Below are positions 13,206-20,240 of a DNA stretch of 36,392 bases, one piece after another. The stretch is taken from positions 1-36,392 of IMG/VR virus record IMGVR_UViG_3300032046_000104. One strand, 5' to 3'. Source of the stretch: a virus. Position 1 is the stretch's first letter. Each line of letters starts with the position of its first letter. The notes beneath the pieces are model-generated. The model was not told the origin of the DNA, searched no databases, and saw only the letters and a list, made by a program, of their open reading frames with translations. The position numbers and the translations under genes were made by a program.

Positions 13206-14972
13206 CTACGCGCCTTCCAGTGCTGCAACGCGATCCTTCAAGGATGCGATCTCAGCGATAGCTTCCTGCAACGCAGCCGTCAGCAGGGGTACCAGCTTGG
13301 ATTGGTCGATGCCTTGGTACTTGGGGTTGCCGTCTTCATCCTCTGCGTCTTTCTCGCCAGTGACACACTCAGGGACAACGGCTTGGGCTTCGTGGGCGAT
13401 GAAGCCGTCAACCGTGCGGCCAGGGTCCGAGATAAAGTTAAAGCGATGAACCTGAAGCTGGTTGAGTCGGCCCGATGCACCCGTCAGCGGCTCAATATTT
13501 TCTTTGAGACGATAGTCTGAAGAAGTGTTATAAGCAGTTGCGCTTGTTGTTGTTGTTATAGAGCCCTGGCGAACACCGTTGTACAAAAAATCGCAAGCAG
13601 TAGTGGTACCAGTAAAGGAACCATTCCATGTAAGAGTTGGAGCCGAGCCAGCGCCGCTGCGTGTCGGTCCGAAAGTCAATCCAGTCGAATCAAGAATGCC
13701 CGTTCCGTAGGTGATGTAACCGTTGGCGTGAATCCTCATCCGCTCCGTCGGGCTGCTCGCTCCGTCGGCGGTGGTAGAAAATACTAGGCGGCCCGGCATA
13801 TCACCAGATGCGCCAGGTGTGCCGTCTACAAAAGCAACAATGTTGGCGGCTTGATCAAAGCTTGTGCCATTGGCACCGCTAAAAGAAATGGCCCCAAGTG
13901 TATCTCCGCTAGCAACGATTGTGTTCGTTCCTTTCGTTGCAGACTTGGACCGGCCTAGGATGATGCCAGCCGGGTCGGCAGCGGTAGAGGAGTATCTTGT
14001 AGCAGTGATATAAGAATCCGCTGAAGTGCCAACAATCTGCAACGCACCGTCTAGGAGGTTGTTAACGCTAGTAGACGTGCCAACTAACAGTTTCCCGTCT
14101 GCTGTCAGCCTCATTTTTTCTGCTGTCCCCGTGCCGCCAGTGCCTACATAAAACTCTAAAGGAGCGGTGTTGCTAACATTTTCGTATGTTGACCGAATAC
14201 TAGTATTGCCATACTTTGTTCCTGAAAGAATGTATCCATATCCAGCAATTAACACATTTGTAGCATTGACATTAGCGGACGATCCAACAGAAATAGAACC
14301 ATCTTGAATTTCTAATTTTTGTGCAGGGCTATTAGTGCCAATCCCTACACGGCCGGAGCTGTCCTCAACCATGCTGCTGTAGCCAAGGCTACCAGCGGTT
14401 GCGCCGTTCTTCAGGAACTGGTTGGCACTGCCATTACTCGTCGGCAGGGTGAGTGTATTATTCCCAGCAACAGCAGGAGAAGCGATAATTACGGAGCCTG
14501 ACGTTGAACCGTTTAGTTGAACACCAGACGTACTAAATGCAACAGGTGTTGACCCGTTGATACCTACACCAATTTGACCGGAGCCGCTACGGTAGAATCC
14601 AGTGGTGGTTTGGCTAGCAAACGAAATACTTGGAACGGATGCTGTACCGTCAGGATATTGAACGCCTGCATTAACACGATCGGCACCAGCAAGAACTACG
14701 CCCCAAAAAGCTTCACCAGTCTTGGGAGCAGAACTAAAAACAATATTGCTACCAGAGAACCTAAAACCTTCAGTACCTGTGGAGTCCGGTTTCTGCGGTA
14801 CGCCACCGACAGAAATCAAGATGTTCTGTTCGTTAAGAGGAAATGGTACAGGTGTAACACCGTTAACAGTAAGCGCAAATGATGTCGTCGTACCGTTAAA
14901 ACTAGCAGTTAAGCTATCAATTAATTTGTAGCTAGAAAAAGCTACACCTAAATTGTTCCCTAAATATGGCAT
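13206..14972 (-). CDS. Tail fibre with C-terminal S74 self-cleaving chaperone
   Basis: The 588-residue product opens MPYLGNNLGVAFSSYK with an attachment domain (to about residue 110). Then come a Gly/Ser-rich stem, GIGTNSPAQKLEI and MRI(H/L) elements, and a C-terminal intramolecular chaperone of the endosialidase type (peptidase S74, residues about 485-588). The motif SDYRLKENI carries the Ser that starts self-cleavage, and DGFIAHEAQAVVPE is the paired motif; the end is a coiled coil (IAEIASLKDRVAALEG). In the family, the chaperone trimerises the fibre and then cuts itself off. It shares long blocks with the 503-residue fibre gene downstream. Confidence 0.88.
   Translation of the reverse strand: MPYLGNNLGVAFSSYKLIDSLTASFNGTTTSFALTVNGVTPVPFPLNEQNILISVGGVPQKPDSTGTEGFRFSGSNIVFSSAPKTGEAFWGVVLAGADRVNAGVQYPDGTASVPSISFASQTTTGFYRSGSGQIGVGINGSTPVAFSTSGVQLNGSTSGSVIIASPAVAGNNTLTLPTSNGSANQFLKNGATAGSLGYSSMVEDSSGRVGIGTNSPAQKLEIQDGSISVGSSANVNATNVLIAGYGYILSGTKYGNTSIRSTYENVSNTAPLEFYVGTGGTGTAEKMRLTADGKLLVGTSTSVNNLLDGALQIVGTSADSYITATRYSSTAADPAGIILGRSKSATKGTNTIVASGDTLGAISFSGANGTSFDQAANIVAFVDGTPGASGDMPGRLVFSTTADGASSPTERMRIHANGYITYGTGILDSTGLTFGPTRSGAGSAPTLTWNGSFTGTTTACDFLYNGVRQGSITTTTSATAYNTSSDYRLKENIEPLTGASGRLNQLQVHRFNFISDPGRTVDGFIAHEAQAVVPECVTGEKDAEDEDGNPKYQGIDQSKLVPLLTAALQEAIAEIASLKDRVAALEGA
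14352..14411. repeat. 60-nt direct repeat, copy 2 (inside fibre gene)
   Basis: This is identical to 12310-12369 in the neighbouring fibre gene, in the same orientation. Recombination between the copies would delete about 2 kb, including the S74 domain, or swap fibre ends. Confidence 0.85.
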
Positions 14973-14974
14973 TT

Positions 14975-15538
14975 TTACTCCACCTCAGTAGTATCAATTG
15001 TAGCTTCCGCAGGCTCTGGGGCGACTGCTGACTCCTCTACAGTAACGGGGGCCACTTCGTCAACTGTCACAACTACTTGTGCTGCTGCGGCTGCTTGTTC
15101 TGCCAAAACATTGGCGGGTGTTTCTACTGGTTGTTCTGCTTCTTCCTCTGCTGGATCTGTATTAGGGCCTTGGGTTGAGGGTTCTACGGGCCAAATAATC
15201 TCTTGGGGATCTAAACCTGCAAACGTTTGGGGAATATCACGCAAGATTTGACGATACACAGCCCACGCACGTTGATCTACGGTGCAATCAGGGAGCATTG
15301 TCCAATCTGATGCCGTTAGTGCAGCATTACGCTTTAATAGGGCTTGCTCCCAGGTGTAAGGCTGTACGTCAGGGTTAGGGAGGGGAATATTGCCGTCTTC
15401 TAACCACTGGAGGTAAATGGTGTAATCGCTATTGGATTCATCCGCAGGGATCGATGCGCCATCAGAGAGGCGGAGGATGCTGGTGCCGGTGGTGAGTTGA
15501 TACATGGCGTTAGTCATGGTTTGCGTCATGGTTTTCAC
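14975..15538 (-). CDS. Tail fibre assembly chaperone-like protein
   Basis: The 187-residue product has, at residues 60-115, the pattern of phage tail-assembly chaperone proteins: RNAALTASDWTMLPD, then W..YRQILRDIP and IIWPVEP. The rest is an acidic Ala/Glu/Val/Pro-rich tail. Members of the family help fold or mount fibres and are usually encoded next to them, as here: 2 nt upstream of the 588-residue fibre gene and overlapping the preceding adhesin gene by 4 nt. Several in-frame ATGs lie within the first 11 codons; the first is kept because of the overlap. Confidence 0.65.
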   Translation of the reverse strand: MKTMTQTMTNAMYQLTTGTSILRLSDGASIPADESNSDYTIYLQWLEDGNIPLPNPDVQPYTWEQALLKRNAALTASDWTMLPDCTVDQRAWAVYRQILRDIPQTFAGLDPQEIIWPVEPSTQGPNTDPAEEEAEQPVETPANVLAEQAAAAAQVVVTVDEVAPVTVEESAVAPEPAEATIDTTEVE

Positions 15539-16485
15539 AGCTCTGCGCTGAAACCTCCAGTGAATGATACTGCTACTCCAGTGCTCCAGTTTGCACTGTT
15601 GTTGTACACATAAGCTGTGTTGCCATCGGTTCCTGCGCCATATCCTGCGTATAAAATTGGGGAACCTGCGCTACCAGAGGAAACAGCAAAAGAAGAACCG
15701 CCATCAAGAGTTGGCTGCGCTCTCATAGTTGCCTTTAATACAATTGCAGCGCCGGTTGACGTATTATTGTTAATGCTTTGCCCGAATGCAGACGCAAGTT
15801 TTATGAAATACCTCTGACAAAGCGCCAACTCCGCCCCAAACGACCTGCTTTCAAACGTACTGCTAACCAAACCTAACTCCAGTTGAACATTACCAATCGT
15901 CCACGTACCGCTGATCTGCGCACCGACAGTGAAGACAACCTCAACACCAGTCGTGGCGGCGGCTGGGATAGCAATGTTAGCTGTGTAACGCGTTACCGAG
16001 CTGGTAACTGTGAACGTGCCAGTTGCAATTTGCGTTTTAGTCGGAGTTCCAACCGTACCAAACGTATCTGCTGTAGTGGCGTAATAGGCGGTCCAGGTTA
16101 CCGTTGTTAGAAGGGAGTTGGCGAGGTCAACGCCGAGAGTAGCATTACTCCCAGCAAGATCGTAAGAGTTAGCGACTTCGATACGTTGGCCAACGCCAAC
16201 AGCTGTAACAGAAGCCGCACCTGTGATCTGCAAGCGGTTTTTAACCGCACCAGAACCGGCAACTTGCGCGGCTGTAACGTTTGCACCTGTGGAGTAGACA
16301 TACCAACGATCAACGGAAGGATAACCAGTGCTTGCGGTTGGAACCGCAGTACCAGCAGTCACCGTAGCGGAAGTTGCACGTTGTGCAATTGTCATGCCAC
16401 CGTTAATAAAACGGTTACGGAAAGGCCCAACAACATTAAAGACGTTGCTGTTTAGGCCGTCAGCATCAATCTTAGTGAGTGCCAT
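15535..16485 (-). CDS. Adhesin/fibre protein with 'NRFINGGM' carbohydrate-binding-like domain
   Basis: The 316-residue product contains RNRFINGGMTIAQRATSA and SVDRWYVYS near the start, then a beta-sandwich with VTWTAYYATT and IGNVQLELG and a QRYF motif (residues about 225-230). This is a well-known layout in cyanophage and other phage tail proteins, resembling carbohydrate-binding modules. The C-terminal 90 residues are Gly/Asn/Ser-rich. It lies in a gene string with 1-4 nt overlaps on both sides. It should contribute to host recognition; the ligand is unknown. Confidence 0.7.
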   Translation of the reverse strand: MALTKIDADGLNSNVFNVVGPFRNRFINGGMTIAQRATSATVTAGTAVPTASTGYPSVDRWYVYSTGANVTAAQVAGSGAVKNRLQITGAASVTAVGVGQRIEVANSYDLAGSNATLGVDLANSLLTTVTWTAYYATTADTFGTVGTPTKTQIATGTFTVTSSVTRYTANIAIPAAATTGVEVVFTVGAQISGTWTIGNVQLELGLVSSTFESRSFGAELALCQRYFIKLASAFGQSINNNTSTGAAIVLKATMRAQPTLDGGSSFAVSSGSAGSPILYAGYGAGTDGNTAYVYNNSANWSTGVAVSFTGGFSAEL

Positions 16486-16829
16486 CAGGTCTGCTGTAGA
16501 TAGCTAACTGTGATATCTAATGCGCTTGAGGTATCTGAACTTGCCCTGAGAACGTCGTTTGCTGTCATGATTACTTTGCTACCCGAGATCATCTCCAGGG
16601 AAGAACCTGCAGGGATCGGTGCATTTTTAATTAAAAATGCGGCATCACCTGTGTTGGGAAGCAAGTAAATGTTTCCATTTGCGCTACTGCCTGTTTTATT
16701 TGAAACCAGAACGCTAAGGATGATCAGCGTAGCCGTTCCTCCTGCAGTAACAACGTTAGTTGCTGAACTAGAAGTTACATCAGCAGTTGAAAGGCTGGAC
16801 TTGGTGCTTTTTGTGAATGTATTTGCCAT
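16485..16829 (-). CDS. Small cyanophage-type virion protein
   Basis: The 114-residue product (MANTFTKSTKSSLSTADVT..., with LIILSVLVSNKTGSSANG, PIPAGSSLEMISG and a LDITVSYLQQT end) follows a pattern familiar from small T4-like cyanophage tail proteins. It is a beta-sandwich with a K-x-x-KSS N-terminus and a PIPAGS turn. There is no membrane anchor or catalytic motif. Its position between two fibre-region genes and the overlap with both suggest a tail accessory or adhesion protein. Confidence 0.65.
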   Translation of the reverse strand: MANTFTKSTKSSLSTADVTSSSATNVVTAGGTATLIILSVLVSNKTGSSANGNIYLLPNTGDAAFLIKNAPIPAGSSLEMISGSKVIMTANDVLRASSDTSSALDITVSYLQQT

Positions 16830-16830
16830 G

Positions 16831-17235
16831 TCAGCCTAGAGCAACGATAAGGGCGAGGTTGTCAGTGGACTCAAAAGAACCAGACACAGTTAAACCACCA
16901 GAGATTAACACGTTACCTGGAATAGTAATAGAACCAGATGAATCTATTGTAAGACCTGCAACGCCGTTGGCAACCAGTGCAATTTGCCCGATGCCTGGGC
17001 TAATGATCCCTGTGTTAGCACTATTAGCAAATTTTAAAGCGCAGCTAGATAAAGAACCTGGGGAGAGACTTGAGTTTACACAATCAGCGCGCAACAACGG
17101 GTACCCGCCGATCGTTGATGCGTCATGAACAACACACGTATTTAACGTAGTGTTGACAGTAACCTCACCAACAGCGCCGGTAAACGCTGCTGTTTCAGCA
17201 GAAGTACCTCTGCGAAATTGTACTTGTGTTGACAT
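16831..17235 (-). CDS. Tail fibre protein with tropism-determinant-like N-terminus
   Basis: The 134-residue product begins MSTQVQFRRGTSAETAAFTGAVGEV and continues NTCVVHDASTIGGYPL. This is the 'QFRRGT..E...FTGA.GE....T....VVHDG.T.GG' signature of many phage fibre N-terminal domains (hyaluronidase and tropism-determinant-like). The second half is Gly/Ser-rich, with LTIDSSGSITIPGN-type strands, as in beta-helical stems. It is short for a full fibre, so it may be an adapter. It is separated by 1-4 nt from its neighbours in the fibre gene string. Confidence 0.65.
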   Translation of the reverse strand: MSTQVQFRRGTSAETAAFTGAVGEVTVNTTLNTCVVHDASTIGGYPLLRADCVNSSLSPGSLSSCALKFANSANTGIISPGIGQIALVANGVAGLTIDSSGSITIPGNVLISGGLTVSGSFESTDNLALIVALG

Positions 17236-17239
17236 AATA

Positions 17240-18958
17240 CTATCCTAACGCAATTGCAATTGCAGTAGCAAAATCTTGCGATGCCAATGTTGCTGTTTCA
17301 TCTGGTAATGTCAAAGTACGATTTGCAGTTAAAGTCTCTGGCGTCAGTGTAGAAGTAAAACTGCTACTTCCACCTGCCCGTCCATTAAGAATGATTCCGT
17401 CTTGAGTTGAAGTCTGCCTAAATGTTTGGCCTGTTGCATTTGTAAATGTGTTGGCGCCAGTAAAAGCATTATTCGCCCCTAAGTAAGCAACCGTTCCACC
17501 AACACCAAAGGTAATAGTTGACCCATCAGTACCAGCAAACGCAAGCGTGTTGGACGCCGTCAAAGTTTTACCGTCAACAATAGTTAACGTTGAACCTGTT
17601 GCTGGTGCTGTAATCGTAACTTTATTAACACTTGTTGCAGATGCTACGCCAAGAGAAGGTGTCGTCAGCGAAGGCGATGTAGCAAAGACTGCAGACCCTG
17701 AACCTGTTTCATCGCTAAGAACGCCCGCCAGTTGGGCAGAAGTTGTAGAAGCAAAGAACGATAAGTTGTTTGCACTTAACGCAACGGTACCTGTGGCATC
17801 TTGAAGCGTTACGGTACGATTTGCAGTTGGGTTGGTAACTACAACTTTTGTAGTGTTTACAGTAGCAGTAGTGCCTTGGAACACCAAGGCGCTTGCAGTG
17901 CCGTCAAGATACAGCGAGTTGGCTGCACCAAAGACACCACCATACAGGGTGGTTGCTGTCAGGGAGGTAAGCCCTGCAACGGTACTGGTACTGGCGCCAA
18001 GCGCAACCGACGTACTGCCGATCTGCACGCTGGAGTTTGCTAGTTGGCTATTAGGTATTGCGCTTGTGCCAAAAACGCCTGTGCCGGAGTTATATGTTAA
18101 GCCTGAGGCTACAGCGACGCTGAGACTTCCACGAATATTGGCATCAGTAACAACAGCAAAATCGTAATTGCCAGTCGCACTGCTGTAAGTAAGCGCACCA
18201 TAACCCGTACCTGTTGTAGAAGCGGAGAGAGTTCCTCGTACGTTTGCCGCTGTAACAACACTATAAGTGATTGCTCCAGTATTGCTATCGTAACTAAGAC
18301 TGCCAAAACCTGTACCGCTATTAGCAACAGAGATTGAGTTAAGTAGTGCAAGGGTGCCACTTGCATCCGGGAAAGTAATCGACCGTGTGCCGGTAGGATC
18401 TGTAGCATTGACAGTAGTTTTGTTGGCGTCAGCAGTTGCGCCTTCAAAGATAATACCAGTGCTGCCCAGGGTAATGCTGTTTGCAGCTCCTGCTGCACCG
18501 GAAATAACGTTAGTGCTGCCAGTTACTGTTGTAGCGGTAAGACTCGTAAGACCTGCAATGGTACTAGAAGTTCCTCCCAATGAAACCGTAGTGCTGCCAA
18601 ATGTAACGGAACTAAAAGCAAGTTGAGAATTTGGTATTGAGCTGGTACCAAACTGCCCTGTCCCGCTGCTGTACGTTAAGCCTGAGCCAGACGCAACGCT
18701 TAAGCTGCCCCGGATATTTGCGTCAGTGACAACGGTATAAGTAAAAGCTCCTGTTACTGTGCTGTACGCCAGTGAACCGTACCCTGTGCCGCTGTTGCTT
18801 ACCGATAAGGCGCCAAATACCCGAGCATTTGTATAGTAGAGGTTGGAGCCTTCAGTAAGGTCAGTTGTTGTGTTGCCAGCAAAATCTAACTTATCTGCTG
18901 GAGTGTTAACTTCCTGGAACAAACCGCTGACCAGGGCAATAGCTTTTCTAGTTGCCAT
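17240..18958 (-). CDS. Long repeat-built tail fibre
   Basis: The 572-residue product has a short N-terminal part (MATRKAIALVSGLFQEV), then NLYYTNARV and long Gly/Ser/Thr repeats. A module of the form 'SNSGTGYGSLAYS...DANIRGSLSV...GLTYSSGTG.FGTS.IPNSQLA.SSV..GS..V.LG..STIAGLTSLTATT' occurs twice (residues about 50-145 and 215-340), with half-copies between. The C-terminal part (ATGSTLTIVDGKTLTASNTLAF, LTANRTLTLPDE) is a common fibre end. It is a candidate for the main long fibre or its stem. It is tightly packed between two structural genes. Confidence 0.75.
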   Translation of the reverse strand: MATRKAIALVSGLFQEVNTPADKLDFAGNTTTDLTEGSNLYYTNARVFGALSVSNSGTGYGSLAYSTVTGAFTYTVVTDANIRGSLSVASGSGLTYSSGTGQFGTSSIPNSQLAFSSVTFGSTTVSLGGTSSTIAGLTSLTATTVTGSTNVISGAAGAANSITLGSTGIIFEGATADANKTTVNATDPTGTRSITFPDASGTLALLNSISVANSGTGFGSLSYDSNTGAITYSVVTAANVRGTLSASTTGTGYGALTYSSATGNYDFAVVTDANIRGSLSVAVASGLTYNSGTGVFGTSAIPNSQLANSSVQIGSTSVALGASTSTVAGLTSLTATTLYGGVFGAANSLYLDGTASALVFQGTTATVNTTKVVVTNPTANRTVTLQDATGTVALSANNLSFFASTTSAQLAGVLSDETGSGSAVFATSPSLTTPSLGVASATSVNKVTITAPATGSTLTIVDGKTLTASNTLAFAGTDGSTITFGVGGTVAYLGANNAFTGANTFTNATGQTFRQTSTQDGIILNGRAGGSSSFTSTLTPETLTANRTLTLPDETATLASQDFATAIAIALG

Positions 18959-18960
18959 GG

Positions 18961-19488
18961 TTAACTTAGTTTAATTGGGGTGGTAAGTTGAATGGATAAT
19001 TTAGTAGTTGTTACTGCTTCTCCTACGTAAGTAACATATTTGCCTGCGCCGCTGGGGGCTGTCGTTGTGATTAAACCGTCGGTGGTGTCAGAAAGGTAAT
19101 AGTGGTTGCCAGGGCTCAGTCCTGTTGTTGGCAGGATGCCTGCGACTAAAACCTGTACAGGATCCCCTTGCATCCGCGTTTGGTTAGCAAATCCAGCTAC
19201 ACGTGCTCTCTCTTCTGTACTATTTGCAATAGCTGTGATTACCAATCCTGTTGTATCCTGTAGGCACACAGCGTCGCCTTGTGTAACTGACGCCCCCGCT
19301 ATACCAGTAAACCCTACTACTGGAGCAACAAAAACAGGAAAACCTTCCTTAAGATCAATGACGGCATCAACAAGACCGCGATAATTAGGTGCGTAGGGTT
19401 CGCGAGTCATTGTAAAACCATTACCTGACATCAGGTCAACAAGTGCTTCAATTGCACCTACTATATTGGCTTCGTAGGTAGCTGTCAC
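18961..19488 (-). CDS. Virion structural protein, fibre-region
   Basis: The 175-residue product is Ala/Gly/Thr/Val-rich. It has a helical start (NIVGAIEALVDLMSG), YRGLVDAVIDLKEGF, then a beta-rich half with GDAVCLQDTTGLVITA, RVAGFANQ and LSPGNHYYLSDTT. The second half resembles the fibre C-terminal domain 'vAGfa...vqVlvaGi.pt.GL.pG..YYLsdt.G', used by many phage adhesins. It is the first gene of the fibre string and starts at GTG, diverging from the + gene at 19561 with 72 nt between. Confidence 0.6.
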   Translation of the reverse strand: MTATYEANIVGAIEALVDLMSGNGFTMTREPYAPNYRGLVDAVIDLKEGFPVFVAPVVGFTGIAGASVTQGDAVCLQDTTGLVITAIANSTEERARVAGFANQTRMQGDPVQVLVAGILPTTGLSPGNHYYLSDTTDGLITTTAPSGAGKYVTYVGEAVTTTKLSIQLTTPIKLS

Positions 19489-19528
19489 ACTGTTGTTTCT
19501 TCTTCGTTTATTTTAGTTGATTCAATCC

Positions 19529-19546
19529 TTTAGAATAAGAACAAAG
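19529..19546 (+). promoter_or_regulatory. TTTAGAATAAG motif, copy 1
   Basis: TTTAGAATAAGAACAAAG lies 14 bases before the TTG start at 19561. The same motif with one extra A is found in opposite orientation before the gene at 29039-29506, and shorter versions lie at 30011-30018 and 23611-23618. TAGAAT is one mismatch from a -10; no convincing -35 is present. It may be a phage promoter or a processing site. Confidence 0.4.
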
Positions 19547-19560
19547 CTACAGTATCTGAT

Positions 19561-19812
19561 TTGGGCTACGAAATCTTGATAGCGGCAGTCTCCGGTGCTG
19601 CTGGTGCTTTTGGTGGAATCCACAAAGCTTATAGCAACGCACAAGAGCGACTAGGGAGGCGTTTTGAGAAAATTGAAAACGACCTTGACGTGCTTAGAAA
19701 CACTGTAATGCACGATTACGTATTAAAAGAAGACTTTTTGCGTGAAATGCAAGCTGTTCATAACAAATTAGATCGTATTTTGGATTTTTTGATCAAAAAT
19801 CCTCATTCTTAG
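19561..19812 (+). CDS. Small membrane-anchored coiled-coil protein
   Basis: The 83-residue product has an Ala/Gly-rich N-terminal segment (about residues 4-20, EILIAAVSGAAGAFGGI) that could sit in a membrane. A long amphipathic helix (residues 25-80) contains DYVLKEDFLREMQAVHNKLDRILD. That arrangement is seen in small phage proteins of holin- or spanin-like type, but no family is claimed. It is the only + gene within 12 kb of - strand fibre genes, with a TTG start, no clear Shine-Dalgarno and the TTTAGAATAAG motif upstream. It ends 4 nt inside the convergent neighbour. Confidence 0.55.
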   Translation: MGYEILIAAVSGAAGAFGGIHKAYSNAQERLGRRFEKIENDLDVLRNTVMHDYVLKEDFLREMQAVHNKLDRILDFLIKNPHS

Positions 19813-20234
19813 ACAGCAACCCACGACGTTGTTGTTGCTTTGTAAATATATAAAGCAGAAAGAGTTAAATCATAATGTAACTGACCGTCTACCGGGTTAA
19901 GCGGCGTACCTGCGGTAATTGATGCAACTGCTCTTGGCGTTTGCCACGCAGCACCATCATAAATTTTTAAGATTTGTGTACTGGCGGTATCAAGCCAAGA
20001 CTCCCCTTTTGATAAAAGGGTGTGGCCAGTGGGAGTTACGTTTGGTGCTGTGCTTCCCACAAAGGTTGGTCCAACCTTGATCAAGCCGGTACTAGGTGAG
20101 GCTGTACTATCAGCAAAATACAGTCCAGGATCAGAAGGATTGTAGTTAATGGCAATCTCTGCCGCACCTAAACGAGTGGGCAAAGGTCTGTCATGTAGTA
20201 AAGAAGAGCGATTGTTAAGTATCTGATCAGCCAT
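19809..20234 (-). CDS. Virion protein with fibre N-terminal-like domain
   Basis: The 141-residue product contains PLPTRLGAAEIAINYNPSDPGLYFADST. This is the 'rRGtaaelaaanp.l..GE..i..dt....iG' type of domain in phage fibres and hyaluronidases, here shortened. It continues with GESWLDTASTQILKIYDGAAWQT and LHYDLTLSALYIYKATTTSWV, short strands resembling the DUF-type 'GdlWydt....lkvydGsaW' motif of phage tail proteins. It is packed between the + gene (4-nt overlap) and the 764-residue protein. A tail or fibre-adapter role is inferred. Confidence 0.6.
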   Translation of the reverse strand: MADQILNNRSSLLHDRPLPTRLGAAEIAINYNPSDPGLYFADSTASPSTGLIKVGPTFVGSTAPNVTPTGHTLLSKGESWLDTASTQILKIYDGAAWQTPRAVASITAGTPLNPVDGQLHYDLTLSALYIYKATTTSWVAV

Positions 20235-20240
20235 AAAAAA

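Noticed and set aside
11311-14972. Diversity-generating retroelement in the fibre genes
   Set aside because: No reverse transcriptase frame and no adenine-biased variable/template pair were found; the shared blocks are plain direct repeats.
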